A stretch of 64,000 bases of DNA from Qipengyuania pelagi (GCF_009827295.1 NZ_WTYD01000001.1:372001-436000), one strand, 5' to 3'; shown: positions 56,290 through 64,000, counted from the first letter of the stretch. Program-made: numbers and translations. Notes: generated by a model from the letters alone, not told the origin.

Positions 56290-57084
56290 TCACATCGCCG
56301 AAATACCGCCGTCGAGCTTCAGCTCGGCCCCGGTCATGAATTTGCTCTCGTCGCTGGCGAGATAGACCACCGCATCGGCGATATCGTTCGGCTCGCCGAC
56401 TTTCCTCAGCGGGATCTGCCGGGCGAGCTTTTCGAGCAACACGTCCTTGTCGAGATTGTGGTTCTTCGCCGTCCCGTCGAGGATCGGCGTGTCCACGAAA
56501 GTAGGGTGGATCGAATTGCAGCGGATATCCATGCGGTTCTTGGCGCAGTGAAGCGCGATCGATTTGGACAGCATCCACACCGCCGCCTTCGACGAATTAT
56601 AGGCGGGCATCGTATCGCTGGCGATCAGCCCGGCGATGCTGGAGATGTTGACGATCGAGCCCGGCGCGTGCTCGCGCATCAGCGGCAGCGCCGCGCGGCA
56701 GCCGTGGAAGATCGAATCGACATTTACCGCAAAGCACCGCTTCCAGTCGTCGAAATCGCAGGTCTCGATATTGCCGCCGACGCCGATCCCGGCATTGTTC
56801 ACCAGGACATTCAATCCACCCATCTTGTCGCGCGCCATTGCGACGGCATCGGACCAGGCGTCGATATCGGTAACGTCGTGCGCGCAGGCGAAGGCCGTGC
56901 CGCTCCCCATCTGTTCGTCGATCAGTCGCGCGGTTTCTTCCGCGCCTTCTCCGTTGCGATCGGTGCAGAGGACGCGCGCGCCTTCCTCAGCCAGCCGCGT
57001 CGCATGGGCGCGCCCCAGACCCTGCGCCGCGCCGGTCACCAGCGCCAGCTTGCCCGCGCACCTGCCCTGTTTCGCTTCCGCCAC
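56290..57084 (-). CDS. SDR family oxidoreductase
   Basis: Short-chain dehydrogenase of 264 residues: TGAAQGLGRAHATRL near residue 14, NNAGIGVGG near 92, catalytic NISSIAGLIASDT and YNSSK, and the end block FMTGAELKLDGGISA. I place the start at GTG 57084, which follows GGGAGAG and lies two bases after the Nudix stop; the open frame further up has no support. It is last in the lemA-TPM-TPM-Nudix operon. Acidic Asp after strand 2 (CTDRNGEG) suggests NAD. Confidence 0.87.
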   Translation of the reverse strand: MAEAKQGRCAGKLALVTGAAQGLGRAHATRLAEEGARVLCTDRNGEGAEETARLIDEQMGSGTAFACAHDVTDIDAWSDAVAMARDKMGGLNVLVNNAGIGVGGNIETCDFDDWKRCFAVNVDSIFHGCRAALPLMREHAPGSIVNISSIAGLIASDTMPAYNSSKAAVWMLSKSIALHCAKNRMDIRCNSIHPTFVDTPILDGTAKNHNLDKDVLLEKLARQIPLRKVGEPNDIADAVVYLASDESKFMTGAELKLDGGISAM

Positions 57085-57086
57085 GT

Positions 57087-57626
57087 TTACTCTCCCGCGA
57101 TTATGTCCTGTCCCAAGAGCAAGAGCAGGCGCACGTCGACACCGCAACCTTCGGCGCGTTTCCGGTCGAGAAATTCCTTGAGGCCCGCCCGCGCGACGCG
57201 GTGGACGGCGATGTCCTCAGTCGCGGTCCCGCCCCCTTCGCCGACCCGGTCCAGCCCGGTGGCGCGGACGAGCGTGAAGCTTTCGCTGACCATGCCGGGC
57301 GAAGAGAAGAACTGGCCGATGTCTTCGAGCTTCGCGGCACGATAGCCGGTTTCTTCCTCCAGCTCGCGGCCTGCGGCGGAGAGGTCGTCCTCGTCGGCCT
57401 TGCCTTCTTCGTCGCCGATCAGGCCTGCGGGCAGTTCGATGCAATTGCGGCCCAGCGGGACGCGATATTGTTCGACCAGGATCACGTCGTTCCCGATCAG
57501 AGGCAGGATCACCGCGGCGCGTATATTGCGGGCGCGCCCGACATATTCCCAGCGCCCGCGGGTCTTGGCGGTGATGTAATCGCCCTGCCATTCGATCCGT
57601 TCGGGCGCGTCGTGGTCGGGGGTCAT
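57087..57626 (-). CDS. Nudix hydrolase, ADP-ribose pyrophosphatase-like
   Basis: Hydrolase of 179 residues that cleaves nucleoside-diphosphate-linked compounds. The Nudix box is present in DDLSAAGRELEEETGYRA, and the preceding region (LVEQYRVPLGRNCIELPAGL) has the strand and Glu typical of NudF-like ADP-sugar pyrophosphatases. The ATG overlaps the TPM stop (ATGA). Substrate inferred from family only. Confidence 0.9.
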   Translation of the reverse strand: MTPDHDAPERIEWQGDYITAKTRGRWEYVGRARNIRAAVILPLIGNDVILVEQYRVPLGRNCIELPAGLIGDEEGKADEDDLSAAGRELEEETGYRAAKLEDIGQFFSSPGMVSESFTLVRATGLDRVGEGGGTATEDIAVHRVARAGLKEFLDRKRAEGCGVDVRLLLLLGQDIIAGE

Positions 57627-58297
57627 ACCTCGATCAGCCTGTCGGGCAGTTCATTGGTGTCCTCCGCGTCGCGAGGGAAGCGTTCCGCGAGAACCAGGCC
57701 GACATCGCGGATGCCCGCCGCCAGCCCCTCGGCCACGCGTCCTTCGCGGATTTCGCCGAGCATATCGGCCATCGCCTCGCCCCAGACCTCCGCCGGGACC
57801 TGCGATGCGATGGTCGCGTCGGCCACGATTTCGGCCCGGTGTTCGCGCATGGAGAGATAGAGGAGCACGCCGGTGCGCCCATGGGTGCGGCTTTCCGCGC
57901 CGACCTTGAAATGGCGGACAGCGGCATCGCGGGCGCGCGCCGCCTTGACCGGTTTTGGAACGAGCGCGAAGCGCAGCGCGTCGAAACTCAGCGCCACCCA
58001 GCTCACAGCGAAGGCCACGAGGCCGAGCGCGATCGTCATGCTGGCAAGCTCGCCTGTGGACCAGTCATGGCCCCACCCGCCGATGAGCGCATCCCACAGG
58101 TCGAGGAAAGGTCGGGGCAGGGCGGCGAAGACGCTCATCGCGGTGAACGCCATACCGGCTGCATAGACCAGCACGACATCGGAATAGCCGTCGCTGCGGT
58201 CGGCAAGCACGGTGACGATCTCGCCGCTGGTGGTTAGCTCGGCCTCTGCGACCGCGTCGGAGACGAGCCGGTGCTGCTGTTCGGAGAGATACGCCAT
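57623..58297 (-). CDS. TPM domain membrane protein
   Basis: Protein of 224 residues with a split TPM_phosphatase-type domain: SEQQHRLVSDAVAEAELTTS at the N terminus, two inserted membrane helices (about 41-63 and 82-104), and RTHGRTGVLLYLSMREHRAE after them. TPM proteins are found with LemA and are linked to envelope maintenance or photosystem repair; catalysis is unsure. Its ATG follows directly on the previous stop (TAGATG) and it overlaps the Nudix gene. Confidence 0.88.
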   Translation of the reverse strand: MAYLSEQQHRLVSDAVAEAELTTSGEIVTVLADRSDGYSDVVLVYAAGMAFTAMSVFAALPRPFLDLWDALIGGWGHDWSTGELASMTIALGLVAFAVSWVALSFDALRFALVPKPVKAARARDAAVRHFKVGAESRTHGRTGVLLYLSMREHRAEIVADATIASQVPAEVWGEAMADMLGEIREGRVAEGLAAGIRDVGLVLAERFPRDAEDTNELPDRLIEV

Positions 58298-59161
58298 CTA
58301 CCAGCCTCCCGAGGCGCCGCCGCCACCGGACATGCCGCCACCGAAGCCGCCGAAGCCGCCCCCGCCACCGAAGCCACCGCCGCCGAAGCCGCCACCTCCG
58401 CCCCAGTCGTCGCTGTCGGAGAGGCCGCGCGCGATCGCCTTGCCGGCTTCCCACAGGATGATGTCGCGCGCGGCATTGCCCCAGGGACCGGCGCGGCCGC
58501 GCCTGCCGCCGCCGAAGCGCCGCTTGCGCCCGCGTCCGCGCAGCATGGGAAGGACGAAGAAGAACAGGATGAAGGCGATCCAGATAATCGCGCCGATGGG
58601 AAAACCGCCATCGCGCGACTGGCGTGCCTGCTCCGCCGCCTGCTGCGCTTCCTCGATCGCAACGGCATCTTCGGGGCTGTTTGCCAGGTGATCGAGAATG
58701 GCGTCGACGCCCTCCGTCACCCCGCCATCGAAATCCCCCGCCTTGAAGCGCGGCGTGATGACGTCGTTGACGACCCGCCCGGCCATGATGCCGCCGAAAT
58801 AGGGATGCAGCCCATAGCCGACCTCGATCCGCATCCGCCGATCGTCGCGCGCGACGAGGAGGAGCAGGCCGGTGTCGCGCTTTTCGCCGCCAATGCCCCA
58901 GGTCTCGAACAGGCGCGTCGCGTAAGGCTCGATCGTCTCGCCCCCGAGCGAGGACACGGTCGCCACCACGATGGTGCGGCCCGTTTCCTGATTATAGGCG
59001 CGAAGACGCTGGTCGAGCGCCGCCTCGGTCTGCGCCGAAAGCATGGCGGCGCCGTCATAGACCGGCCCGTCCGGGCGCGGCGGCAGGTCGGCCTGGGCCG
59101 CCGCCGGCCCAGCGCACAGCGCGGCCAGCAGCAGCCAGCAGGTCAGGAACAGGCGCATCAT
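58298..59161 (-). CDS. YgcG-type TPM domain protein with Gly-rich tail
   Basis: Exported, membrane-anchored protein of 287 residues: signal peptide ending GPAAAQA, TPM domain about 30-155 (VYDGAAMLSAQTEAALDQRL, RMRIEVGYGLHPYFGG), one membrane helix (FPIGAIIWIAFILFFFVLP), then a basic stretch and a tail of Gly-rich repeats from about residue 252. The Gly tail is typical of the YgcG group. Eight bases after lemA. Confidence 0.92.
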   Translation of the reverse strand: MMRLFLTCWLLLAALCAGPAAAQADLPPRPDGPVYDGAAMLSAQTEAALDQRLRAYNQETGRTIVVATVSSLGGETIEPYATRLFETWGIGGEKRDTGLLLLVARDDRRMRIEVGYGLHPYFGGIMAGRVVNDVITPRFKAGDFDGGVTEGVDAILDHLANSPEDAVAIEEAQQAAEQARQSRDGGFPIGAIIWIAFILFFFVLPMLRGRGRKRRFGGGRRGRAGPWGNAARDIILWEAGKAIARGLSDSDDWGGGGGFGGGGFGGGGGFGGFGGGMSGGGGASGGW

Positions 59162-59169
59162 GGCGCTGC

Positions 59170-59790
59170 TCAGTTCGCTCCCGCAGTTCCGGTGATGCCG
59201 CTCATGTCGACCTCGGGATTGGCGCGGCTCGCGGCGTCGGCTTCGAAATATTCCAGCGGTTCGGCGCCATGGATGATGTTCGCCCCGATAGTCGAAGGGA
59301 AGGTGCGGATTTCCGTGTTATAGTCGCGCGCCGCCTCGTTATAGCGCACGCGCTCGGTGTTGATGAGGTTGTTCGCCTCGTCGATCGCGACCATCAGATC
59401 GCCGAAGCGCGGCTGGCTGGCGAGCTGCGGATAGTTTTCGACCACGGTGCGCAGCTGCCCCAGCGCCTGGGTAAGCTGGTTCTGCGCCTCGTTGAAGCGC
59501 TGGAATTCTTCCGGGTTCGAGAGGTCGTCGGTCGTGATGTTGATCGAGGTGGCGCGGGCGCGGGCATCGATCACGCCTTGCAGGATGTTCTGTTCGGAGA
59601 TCGCGGCGGCCTGGACAACCGAGACGAGGTTGGGGATCACGTCCGAACGCCGCTGCAGGGCGGTTTCGACATTGCCCCATTGCGCCTTCGCCGCTTCTTC
59701 CTTGGTCGGGACCGAATTGATCCCGCAAGCCGACAGCGCGAGCGCGGCCATGGCTACGATTGCGGTGCGAAAGATGGCAGTGCGGTTCAT
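59170..59790 (-). CDS. lemA: LemA family protein
   Basis: Envelope protein of 206 residues with a lipobox-like signal (LSAC, Cys22) instead of the plain helix seen in many LemA proteins. The helical LemA core starts NVETALQRRSDVIPNLVSVV and includes FQRFNEAQNQLTQALGQL and NLINTERVRYNEAARDYN. It heads a five-gene operon on the minus strand with two TPM proteins, a Nudix hydrolase and an SDR. Function of LemA is not well defined. Confidence 0.94.
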   Translation of the reverse strand: MNRTAIFRTAIVAMAALALSACGINSVPTKEEAAKAQWGNVETALQRRSDVIPNLVSVVQAAAISEQNILQGVIDARARATSINITTDDLSNPEEFQRFNEAQNQLTQALGQLRTVVENYPQLASQPRFGDLMVAIDEANNLINTERVRYNEAARDYNTEIRTFPSTIGANIIHGAEPLEYFEADAASRANPEVDMSGITGTAGAN

Positions 59791-59934
59791 GGTGTCGTCG
59801 GTCTCCTGATTGAGTGTCTTGGCAAGTTAGCACACCCGCCCGCCCGTTCAAGCGCGATCGACGGGATTCCTCCGCTTGATCGCGAGCAAGTGAGCGGGCA
59901 GATGGATCGCGGATCAGCTCAAGGGAGGACAATC

Positions 59935-60414
59935 ATGGCATTGGGGACCGAATTCCGGAAGTTCATCGCGCGCGGCAATGTGATCGACCTGGCGGTGGGC
60001 GTCGTGATCGGTGCGGCGTTCAGCGGGATCGTCACGCAGTTGACCGAAGCGATCCTGATGCCGCTGATCGGCTGGCTCTTCGGCGATATCGATTTCTCCA
60101 ACTGGTTCCTGATGCTGGGCGAGGTGCCCGAAGGATACGAAGGCGCGCTCGACAATTACGAGCAGCTGAAGGAAGCGGGCGTGGCCATGATCGGCTATGG
60201 CGCGCTGATCACCGCGGTCATCAATTTCCTGATCGTCGCCTTCGCCCTGTTCATGCTGGTCCGCAGCGTCAACAAGGTGACCGAGGAAATCCAGCGCAAA
60301 CAGGCGGAAACCGAAGACAGCTCGACCAACCCGGAGGTTCCGACCGATCCGCAGCTGGACGTGCTGAAGAAGATCCTCGCGGAATTGAAGGGTGGAAAGT
60401 CGACGCCAAGCTGA
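59935..60414 (+). CDS. mscL: Large-conductance mechanosensitive channel
   Basis: Emergency osmotic release channel, homopentamer in the inner membrane, 159 residues. MALGTEFRKFIARGNVIDLA is the N-terminal helix, followed by TM1 VGVVIGAAFSGIVTQLTE with the Gly-rich pore, a periplasmic loop and TM2 (AVINFLIVAFALFMLVRSVN), then a C-terminal charged helix bundle. A strong ribosome site (AAGGGAGGA) fixes the start. The loop and tail are slightly longer than in E. coli (136 residues). Confidence 0.96.
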   Translation: MALGTEFRKFIARGNVIDLAVGVVIGAAFSGIVTQLTEAILMPLIGWLFGDIDFSNWFLMLGEVPEGYEGALDNYEQLKEAGVAMIGYGALITAVINFLIVAFALFMLVRSVNKVTEEIQRKQAETEDSSTNPEVPTDPQLDVLKKILAELKGGKSTPS

Positions 60415-60428
60415 CCTGCCAAAGCAGG
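60415..60428 (+). terminator. Small hairpin after mscL
   Basis: CCTGC-CAAA-GCAGG directly after the mscL stop codon; five base pairs without a T-run. It may mark the message end together with the larger repeat that follows. Confidence 0.35.
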
Positions 60429-60444
60429 CTGTCCCCTCAACATT

Positions 60445-60529
60445 CGTCATTGCGAGCGAAGCGAAGCAATCCAGAGCGGTTCCGAGCGTCCCTGGATTGC
60501 CGCGGCGCCTTCGTCGCCTCGCAATGACG
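60445..60529. repeat. Second CGTCATTGCGAG-type inverted repeat pair
   Basis: Two modules (60445-60474 forward; 60492-60529 reverse) with the CGTCATTG ends outward and the AATCCAG ends inward, spacing 17 bases. This is the opposite arrangement to the pair at 45490-45577, though each module matches its counterpart. Located between mscL and ssrA. Confidence 0.8.
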
Positions 60530-60599
60530 AAAACGGGGTGGGCAAACGCGAACGCGTGATCGAGTCACTTTAAATTCACGCTCGATCGCCTATATGGGG

Positions 60600-60960
60600 T
60601 CTGTCGGTTTCGGCCGACTATGGCGATAAATGGTGCCGTGTAATAGGTACAACGGACCCGGGGGCAGTACCCGGCGGCTCCACCACAAACCGCGCATTGT
60701 CGCGGTTTATGACGGGGCCGAACTAGGATCGACGTGTGCTGAAAGACGGTATTTTCGCCCGGGCTGAGTAACCCGTAAAACTGTTCGCAACACACAAGTG
60801 CCAACGACAACGAAGCACTCGCTCTCGCTGCGTAATCTGACGGGCTAACGCCCTGATCTTACAAAGCTAAAGCGCGGTTGGACCCACCGGGCAACAGAAG
60901 CGGATTCCGGGGGCTCGGGGCGGGCCTAGCAACAGAACCGCCCCACCTTTGCTAGGTTGA
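60600..60960 (+). ncRNA. ssrA: tmRNA, circularly permuted two-piece form
   Basis: Rescues stalled ribosomes and tags the peptide for proteolysis. The acceptor piece comes first: T-stem CCGGG/CCCGG with seven-base loop GGCAGTA (60658-60674), then CGGCTCC and ACCA ending at 60685. After a 28-base intervening segment with its own hairpin (60687-60708), the coding piece begins GGGGCCG (60714-60720), which pairs with CGGCTCC to rebuild the acceptor stem. The tag frame follows at 60800, then pseudoknots such as GGGGCGG/CCGCCCC crossed by CCTAGCA/TGCTAGG (about 60916-60956). A possible -10 (TATATG) is at 60591. Both outer ends are approximate; a further GCAACAGAA motif at 61026 may mean the 3-prime end lies later. 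Confidence 0.93.
60800..60835 (+). other. tmRNA tag reading frame (ANDNEALALAA, stop)
   Basis: GCC resume codon at 60800, eleven codons giving ANDNEALALAA and a TAA stop. The AND start and LAA end are the standard recognition ends for SspB/ClpXP and related proteases. It lies 80 bases into the coding piece. Confidence 0.95.
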
Positions 60961-61042
60961 AAGAGCCGAGGTTTCCGAAGACGGAACGGTACTCGCCCCA
61001 TGAAAACAAAAGCCATGGGTAGCTAGCAACAGAAACCCCCAC

Positions 61043-61285
61043 CTAACTTTCCGAAATTTCCGCCGCCTTCGCCTCGCGCTCGTAGCGCAGGCAATCGAGA
61101 ATTTTCGCCCCGCCGAGGAACACCGCGCCTGCGGTGGCCGCCATCAGGACGTAGCCCATCGGGCCGGGATAGATCTCGGTATAATGGGCCCCACGCGTCA
61201 TCGCGCCCAGAGCGAGCGCGAAAATGATCAGATACGCTTCGAAGCGGTTCTTGATCACGAAGAGACGCTTGATCTTGTGCAGCAC
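61043..61285 (-). CDS. Small two-helix membrane protein
   Basis: Protein of 80 residues: basic lead (HKIKRLFVIKNRFEAYLIIF), two membrane helices joined by a Gly/Tyr loop (HYTEIYPGPMGYVLMA) and a charged tail. I use GTG 61285; the open frame to 61405 adds polar residues without homology or ribosome site, though AAAGGA lies 14 bases before the GTG. No recognised family. It is convergent with ssrA and upstream lies astB on the same strand with a 133-base gap. Confidence 0.7.
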   Translation of the reverse strand: MLHKIKRLFVIKNRFEAYLIIFALALGAMTRGAHYTEIYPGPMGYVLMAATAGAVFLGGAKILDCLRYEREAKAAEISES

Positions 61286-61418
61286 TTGGGGACGCGATCC
61301 TTTCTTAACCTTTATGGCAGCAAAAGGCGTGCCAGCCGAGGATTTCTGCGGACTTCCATGGTTAACCGGTCGGCGGGTGTAAACCGTTCCGACACCCCAG
61401 GCCATTCATCGTCGCCGG

Positions 61419-62669
61419 TCAGAGCAAGTCGTCGAGCGCCAGCACGCCGAGCAGGGCCTCACGCGCATCAATGACCCGCTCGGCAAGCGCTTCGCTTCCA
61501 ATCTCGGACGGTTCGATCCGCTCGGGCCACATTTCGGCTACCACCGCCTCGATCCGTGTCGCCTTCGCCTCGTCGAGGAGGAAGCGGGCATCGACCGTCG
61601 CGGGATTGGCCACCACGCGCAGGCGCAGGCAGGCCGGGCCGCCGCCATTGGCCATGGACTGGCGCACATCCACGGGGATGACCTTGCGGATCGGACCGTT
61701 GCTCGCCAGCATCTTTTCGCACCACGACCAGACCGACGGGCTGTCCTGGCATTCGCTCGGCACCACCAGCGCCATTTCGCCGCTGGGGAGCGTGAGGAGC
61801 TGTGCGTTGAAGAGGTAAGTGCGGATCGCTTCTTCGAGGCTGACTGCATCCTCGGGAACCTCCACCACCTCCAGCGCCGGGAAGGCGGCGCGGATCGCCG
61901 CATAGGCGCCCTGCTGGTCAGCGAAGGCGCGGGCGTGGGTGAACAGCACGCGCTCGTTGGCGACCGCGACCACGTCGTTGTGGAAAGCGCCTGCCGCGAT
62001 CGCTTCGGGGTTCTGTTCGATGAAAACGCAGGCATCCGGGTCGAGCCGATGGAGGCGCGCCACCGCCCGGCTCGCCTGTTCGTGCTGGCGCGCGGGGAAT
62101 TTGCCGCCTTGCCGGCCCCAGACGAACGCTTCGACGCCCGGCGATCCGTGGCCTTCGCAAAAGCGCATGTGATTGGCCGCGCCTTCGTCCCCGAAGCTGG
62201 CCGGAACCGCATCATGGACTCTGAAATGGCGCGGATCGGCAAAGGCAAGGTCGAGCTGGCGCTTGGTATCGCGCCATTCCTGCCCGCGATGCAGCATGGT
62301 GACGAGATTGGCGGGCGTCAGATGGCAGAGGCCGTCGCCTGTATCGGGTGCCGGGCTGACCGTGGCGGCGTTGGCGGTCCACATGCTCGACGCCGACCAT
62401 GCGGCGGCAAGCAACGGACCGTCGAGGCTCCCATCAGCGCCCAGATCGCGCAGCAACCCGTAATTCGGCCGCGGCAGCGGGAGCAGGAAGCCCTGCGGCA
62501 GACCCCGCTCCATATTCCCGCGCATCTTCGCGATGCCCTGAAGGGCGGCGGCGCGCGGGAAGCTCGCATCGCCCTTGTGACTGGCGCTGGCGATATTGCC
62601 GAGACTGAGCCCGGCGTAATTGTGCGACGGGCCGACGATCCCGTCGAAATTGATCTCGACCAGGCTCAT
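61419..62669 (-). CDS. astB: N-succinylarginine dihydrolase
   Basis: Second enzyme of the AST arginine pathway: N2-succinylarginine to succinylornithine, CO2 and ammonia. 416 residues of the guanidino-group-modifying fold. It opens with EINFDGIVGPSHNYAGLS; the catalytic Glu/His/Cys set is visible in FCEGHGSPGVEAFVWG, GAFHNDVVAVANERV and the late GGGPACLRLRVV. The start overlaps the astA stop (ATGA). Confidence 0.95.
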   Translation of the reverse strand: MSLVEINFDGIVGPSHNYAGLSLGNIASASHKGDASFPRAAALQGIAKMRGNMERGLPQGFLLPLPRPNYGLLRDLGADGSLDGPLLAAAWSASSMWTANAATVSPAPDTGDGLCHLTPANLVTMLHRGQEWRDTKRQLDLAFADPRHFRVHDAVPASFGDEGAANHMRFCEGHGSPGVEAFVWGRQGGKFPARQHEQASRAVARLHRLDPDACVFIEQNPEAIAAGAFHNDVVAVANERVLFTHARAFADQQGAYAAIRAAFPALEVVEVPEDAVSLEEAIRTYLFNAQLLTLPSGEMALVVPSECQDSPSVWSWCEKMLASNGPIRKVIPVDVRQSMANGGGPACLRLRVVANPATVDARFLLDEAKATRIEAVVAEMWPERIEPSEIGSEALAERVIDAREALLGVLALDDLL

Positions 62670-63682
62670 CGCGCCACGCTCCAGACCTCGTCGCCCACAC
62701 CGATCTCGAGCGTGCGCGCGCAGGTGGCGTCGATGGCGATCGTACCGTCCTCGCCAATATCGCGCCGCCCATAGGCGCAGCGGAAATCGGAGAGGGTTCC
62801 GGTGGCGATCAGCGCGCGTTCTCCGATATCGAGCGCGATGTCGCTCACAGTAGATGGGGTCGCCTCGGCGATGCTCTTCACCCGATCGGTGCGCGCGGTC
62901 ATGGTGGGCCCGCCGTCGAAGATGTCGACATAGTTTTCGTAAGCAAATCCTTCCTGCTCCAGCATCCGCATCGCTGCGCGACCGGTCGGGTGGGGCAGGC
63001 CGATCACCTTGCGCGCATCTTCATCCAGCATTGCGACATAGACCGGGTGTTTCGGCATCAGGTCGGCGATGAACTGGTTGCCGTTGATGGCGTTGAAATA
63101 GTCCGCTTCCTGAAAACTCATGCCGAAGAACCGGCCCGCGACACCGTCCCAGAACGGCGACCCGCCCGCATCGTCGATGATGCCGCGCAGTTCGGCGAGG
63201 ATGCGCGGAGCGAAGCGCAGGCGATGCATGGCGATGAACAGGTATCGGCTGCGCGCGAGCAGCAGGCCCAATCCGCCCGCGCGCTCATTGGGATGGAGGA
63301 ACAGGCCGCCGACCTCGCTCGACCCTTCGAGATCGGTGACGAGGCTCAGCAATTCGGCGCGGACCGTGCGGTCGAGTTCCTGGCTGTGCTGGGTGAGCGT
63401 GGTGAGGCGATAGGAATAGAACGGCCATTGCTGGCCGACCTGCGTGAACAGCTGGCAGGTGCCGCGCACCTGACCGTTTTCGGTATTCTCCAGCACCAGG
63501 ACGAACTGATCGTCGCCCAATTCGTCGTCGTCGCGCGCGAAGGCGGCCTGGGCACGGGCCAGCTTGGCTTCCAGGGCGTTGCGATCGGCGGGCAAATTGG
63601 TGAAGCCGCCCCCGGTCAGCTTCGCCATTTCGTAAAGCGGTTCGATATCTTCGGGCCGGGCGGCGCGCAGGCGAAAGGTCAA
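62666..63682 (-). CDS. astA: Arginine N-succinyltransferase
   Basis: First AST step: transfers succinyl from succinyl-CoA to the alpha-amino group of arginine; 338 residues of the GNAT-like AstA family. Segments RLRAARPEDIEPLYEMAKLT, GGLFLHPNERAGGLGLLLAR and FFGMSFQEADYFNAINGNQF are typical. The most likely start is TTG 63682, which overlaps the stop of the upstream hydrolase gene (TTGA); no ATG fits. A longer frame upstream is out of phase with that hydrolase and is rejected. Confidence 0.92.
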   Translation of the reverse strand: MTFRLRAARPEDIEPLYEMAKLTGGGFTNLPADRNALEAKLARAQAAFARDDDELGDDQFVLVLENTENGQVRGTCQLFTQVGQQWPFYSYRLTTLTQHSQELDRTVRAELLSLVTDLEGSSEVGGLFLHPNERAGGLGLLLARSRYLFIAMHRLRFAPRILAELRGIIDDAGGSPFWDGVAGRFFGMSFQEADYFNAINGNQFIADLMPKHPVYVAMLDEDARKVIGLPHPTGRAAMRMLEQEGFAYENYVDIFDGGPTMTARTDRVKSIAEATPSTVSDIALDIGERALIATGTLSDFRCAYGRRDIGEDGTIAIDATCARTLEIGVGDEVWSVAR

Positions 63683-64000
63683 AGCGGGTCTCCGTTGGCG
63701 AGCTTTTCGAGAACGAGCGCGGACAGGGCGGCCCGCTCGGCGAGCGAGGGAACGATCATGAATTCGTCCGGCGAGTGGATCGCGCCGCCGCGTACGCCCA
63801 TGGTGTCGACCACGGGCACGCCGCACGAGGCGATATTGTTGCCGTCGCACACGCCGCCGGTCGGTTTCCAGCCGATGGTCTGGCCGAGTTCCGCGCCGCA
63901 GCTCCTGACGAGATCGAACAGCTTCTGCGCGCGATCGTCGACCGGCTTGGGCGGACGGGTGACCCCGCCATGGCGATGGACGGAAACCTCGTGCCGCGCC
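63679..64000 (-). CDS. M20 family metallohydrolase, C-terminal part
   Basis: Only the last 106 residues are in the window; the gene starts beyond 64000. The visible part has GGVCDGNNIASCGVPVVDTM and GGAIHSPDEFMIVPSLAER, with the Asn, His and Glu of the M20 C-terminal catalytic lobe (carboxypeptidase G2 / ArgE / DapE type). Upstream coupling to astA suggests a role in arginine or N-acyl amino-acid catabolism, perhaps replacing or preceding AstE; this is inference. There is no start codon in the window, and a different frame here gives a false ORF. Confidence 0.85.
   Translation of the reverse strand, partial: ARHEVSVHRHGGVTRPPKPVDDRAQKLFDLVRSCGAELGQTIGWKPTGGVCDGNNIASCGVPVVDTMGVRGGAIHSPDEFMIVPSLAERAALSALVLEKLANGDPL

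Noticed and set aside
59812..59833. GAGTG and TTAGCAC halves upstream of lemA, looking like a CIRCE element
   Set aside because: CIRCE needs TTAGCACTC first and GAGTGCTAA second; here the halves are in swapped order and the right half is incomplete.
63756..63971. 71-residue minus-strand frame near the window end
   Set aside because: It is out of phase with the clear M20 hydrolase reading frame on the same strand, which holds conserved catalytic motifs.

Overview
The window is GC-rich, densely coded chromosomal DNA from an alphaproteobacterium, most likely Sphingomonadales and plausibly Erythrobacteraceae. The strongest lineage evidence is a circularly permuted two-piece tmRNA gene encoding the tag ANDNEALALAA. 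Two large TonB-dependent receptors, a hemC-hemD pair, a tsaD-gpsA cluster and succinyltransferase-type arginine catabolism fit the same assignment. The genus call is inference; I ran no database search. There are no tRNA, rRNA, prophage, transposase or CRISPR signals. The window reads as core chromosome with small accessory pieces: one toxin-antitoxin pair and several palindromic repeats.

Layout: 1-2.6 kb, end of an RND efflux operon (permease plus outer-membrane lipoprotein). 2.7-9.0 kb, a tightly overlapped operon of fused 5-oxoprolinase, DUF969, DUF979 and DUF2891 proteins, probably for uptake and opening of 5-oxoproline. 9-15.3 kb, acyl-CoA and aromatic/amino-acid catabolism (thiolase, enoyl-CoA hydratase, two acyl-CoA dehydrogenases, maleylacetoacetate isomerase, FAH hydrolase). 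15.4-21 kb, a lone response regulator, an OmpA / 45-residue peptide / helix-hairpin-helix operon, a flippase, gpsA and tsaD. 21-27.6 kb, hemC, hemD, a membrane coiled-coil protein, a UbiH-type hydroxylase, a DsbD-family reductase and a lipoprotein. 27.6-32.1 kb, an S10 peptidase, higBA and uvrB.

32.3-37.1 kb holds an alpha/beta hydrolase followed by an ATP-grasp / alpha-E / transglutaminase / Anbu operon. This is a predicted peptide ligation and proteolysis system whose substrate is, to my knowledge, not established. 37-41 kb carries an extensin-like protein, gamma-glutamyltranspeptidase and PutP. 41-50.4 kb carries two TonB receptors with a ZIP-like membrane protein, an SDR and typA between them. 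50.5-55.5 kb has a YbbA/YbbP-type ABC transporter divergent from a TesA-type esterase, then recF.

55.6-59.8 kb carries a short operon with a near-ideal sigma-54 promoter, encoding two paralogous 37-residue membrane peptides and a PspC protein. Opposite it lies a five-gene lemA-TPM-TPM-Nudix-SDR operon. The window ends with mscL, ssrA, a small membrane protein and the M20 hydrolase-astA-astB arginine operon.

Together the metabolic genes point to a heterotroph using amino acids and peptides: gamma-glutamyl and 5-oxoproline salvage, proline uptake, arginine succinylation, and tyrosine-type and glutaryl-CoA routes. The least explained parts are the Anbu operon, the sigma-54 small-peptide operon, the DUF969/979/2891 cluster, the OmpA-linked 45-residue peptide and the repeat-encoded tail of the DUF969 protein.
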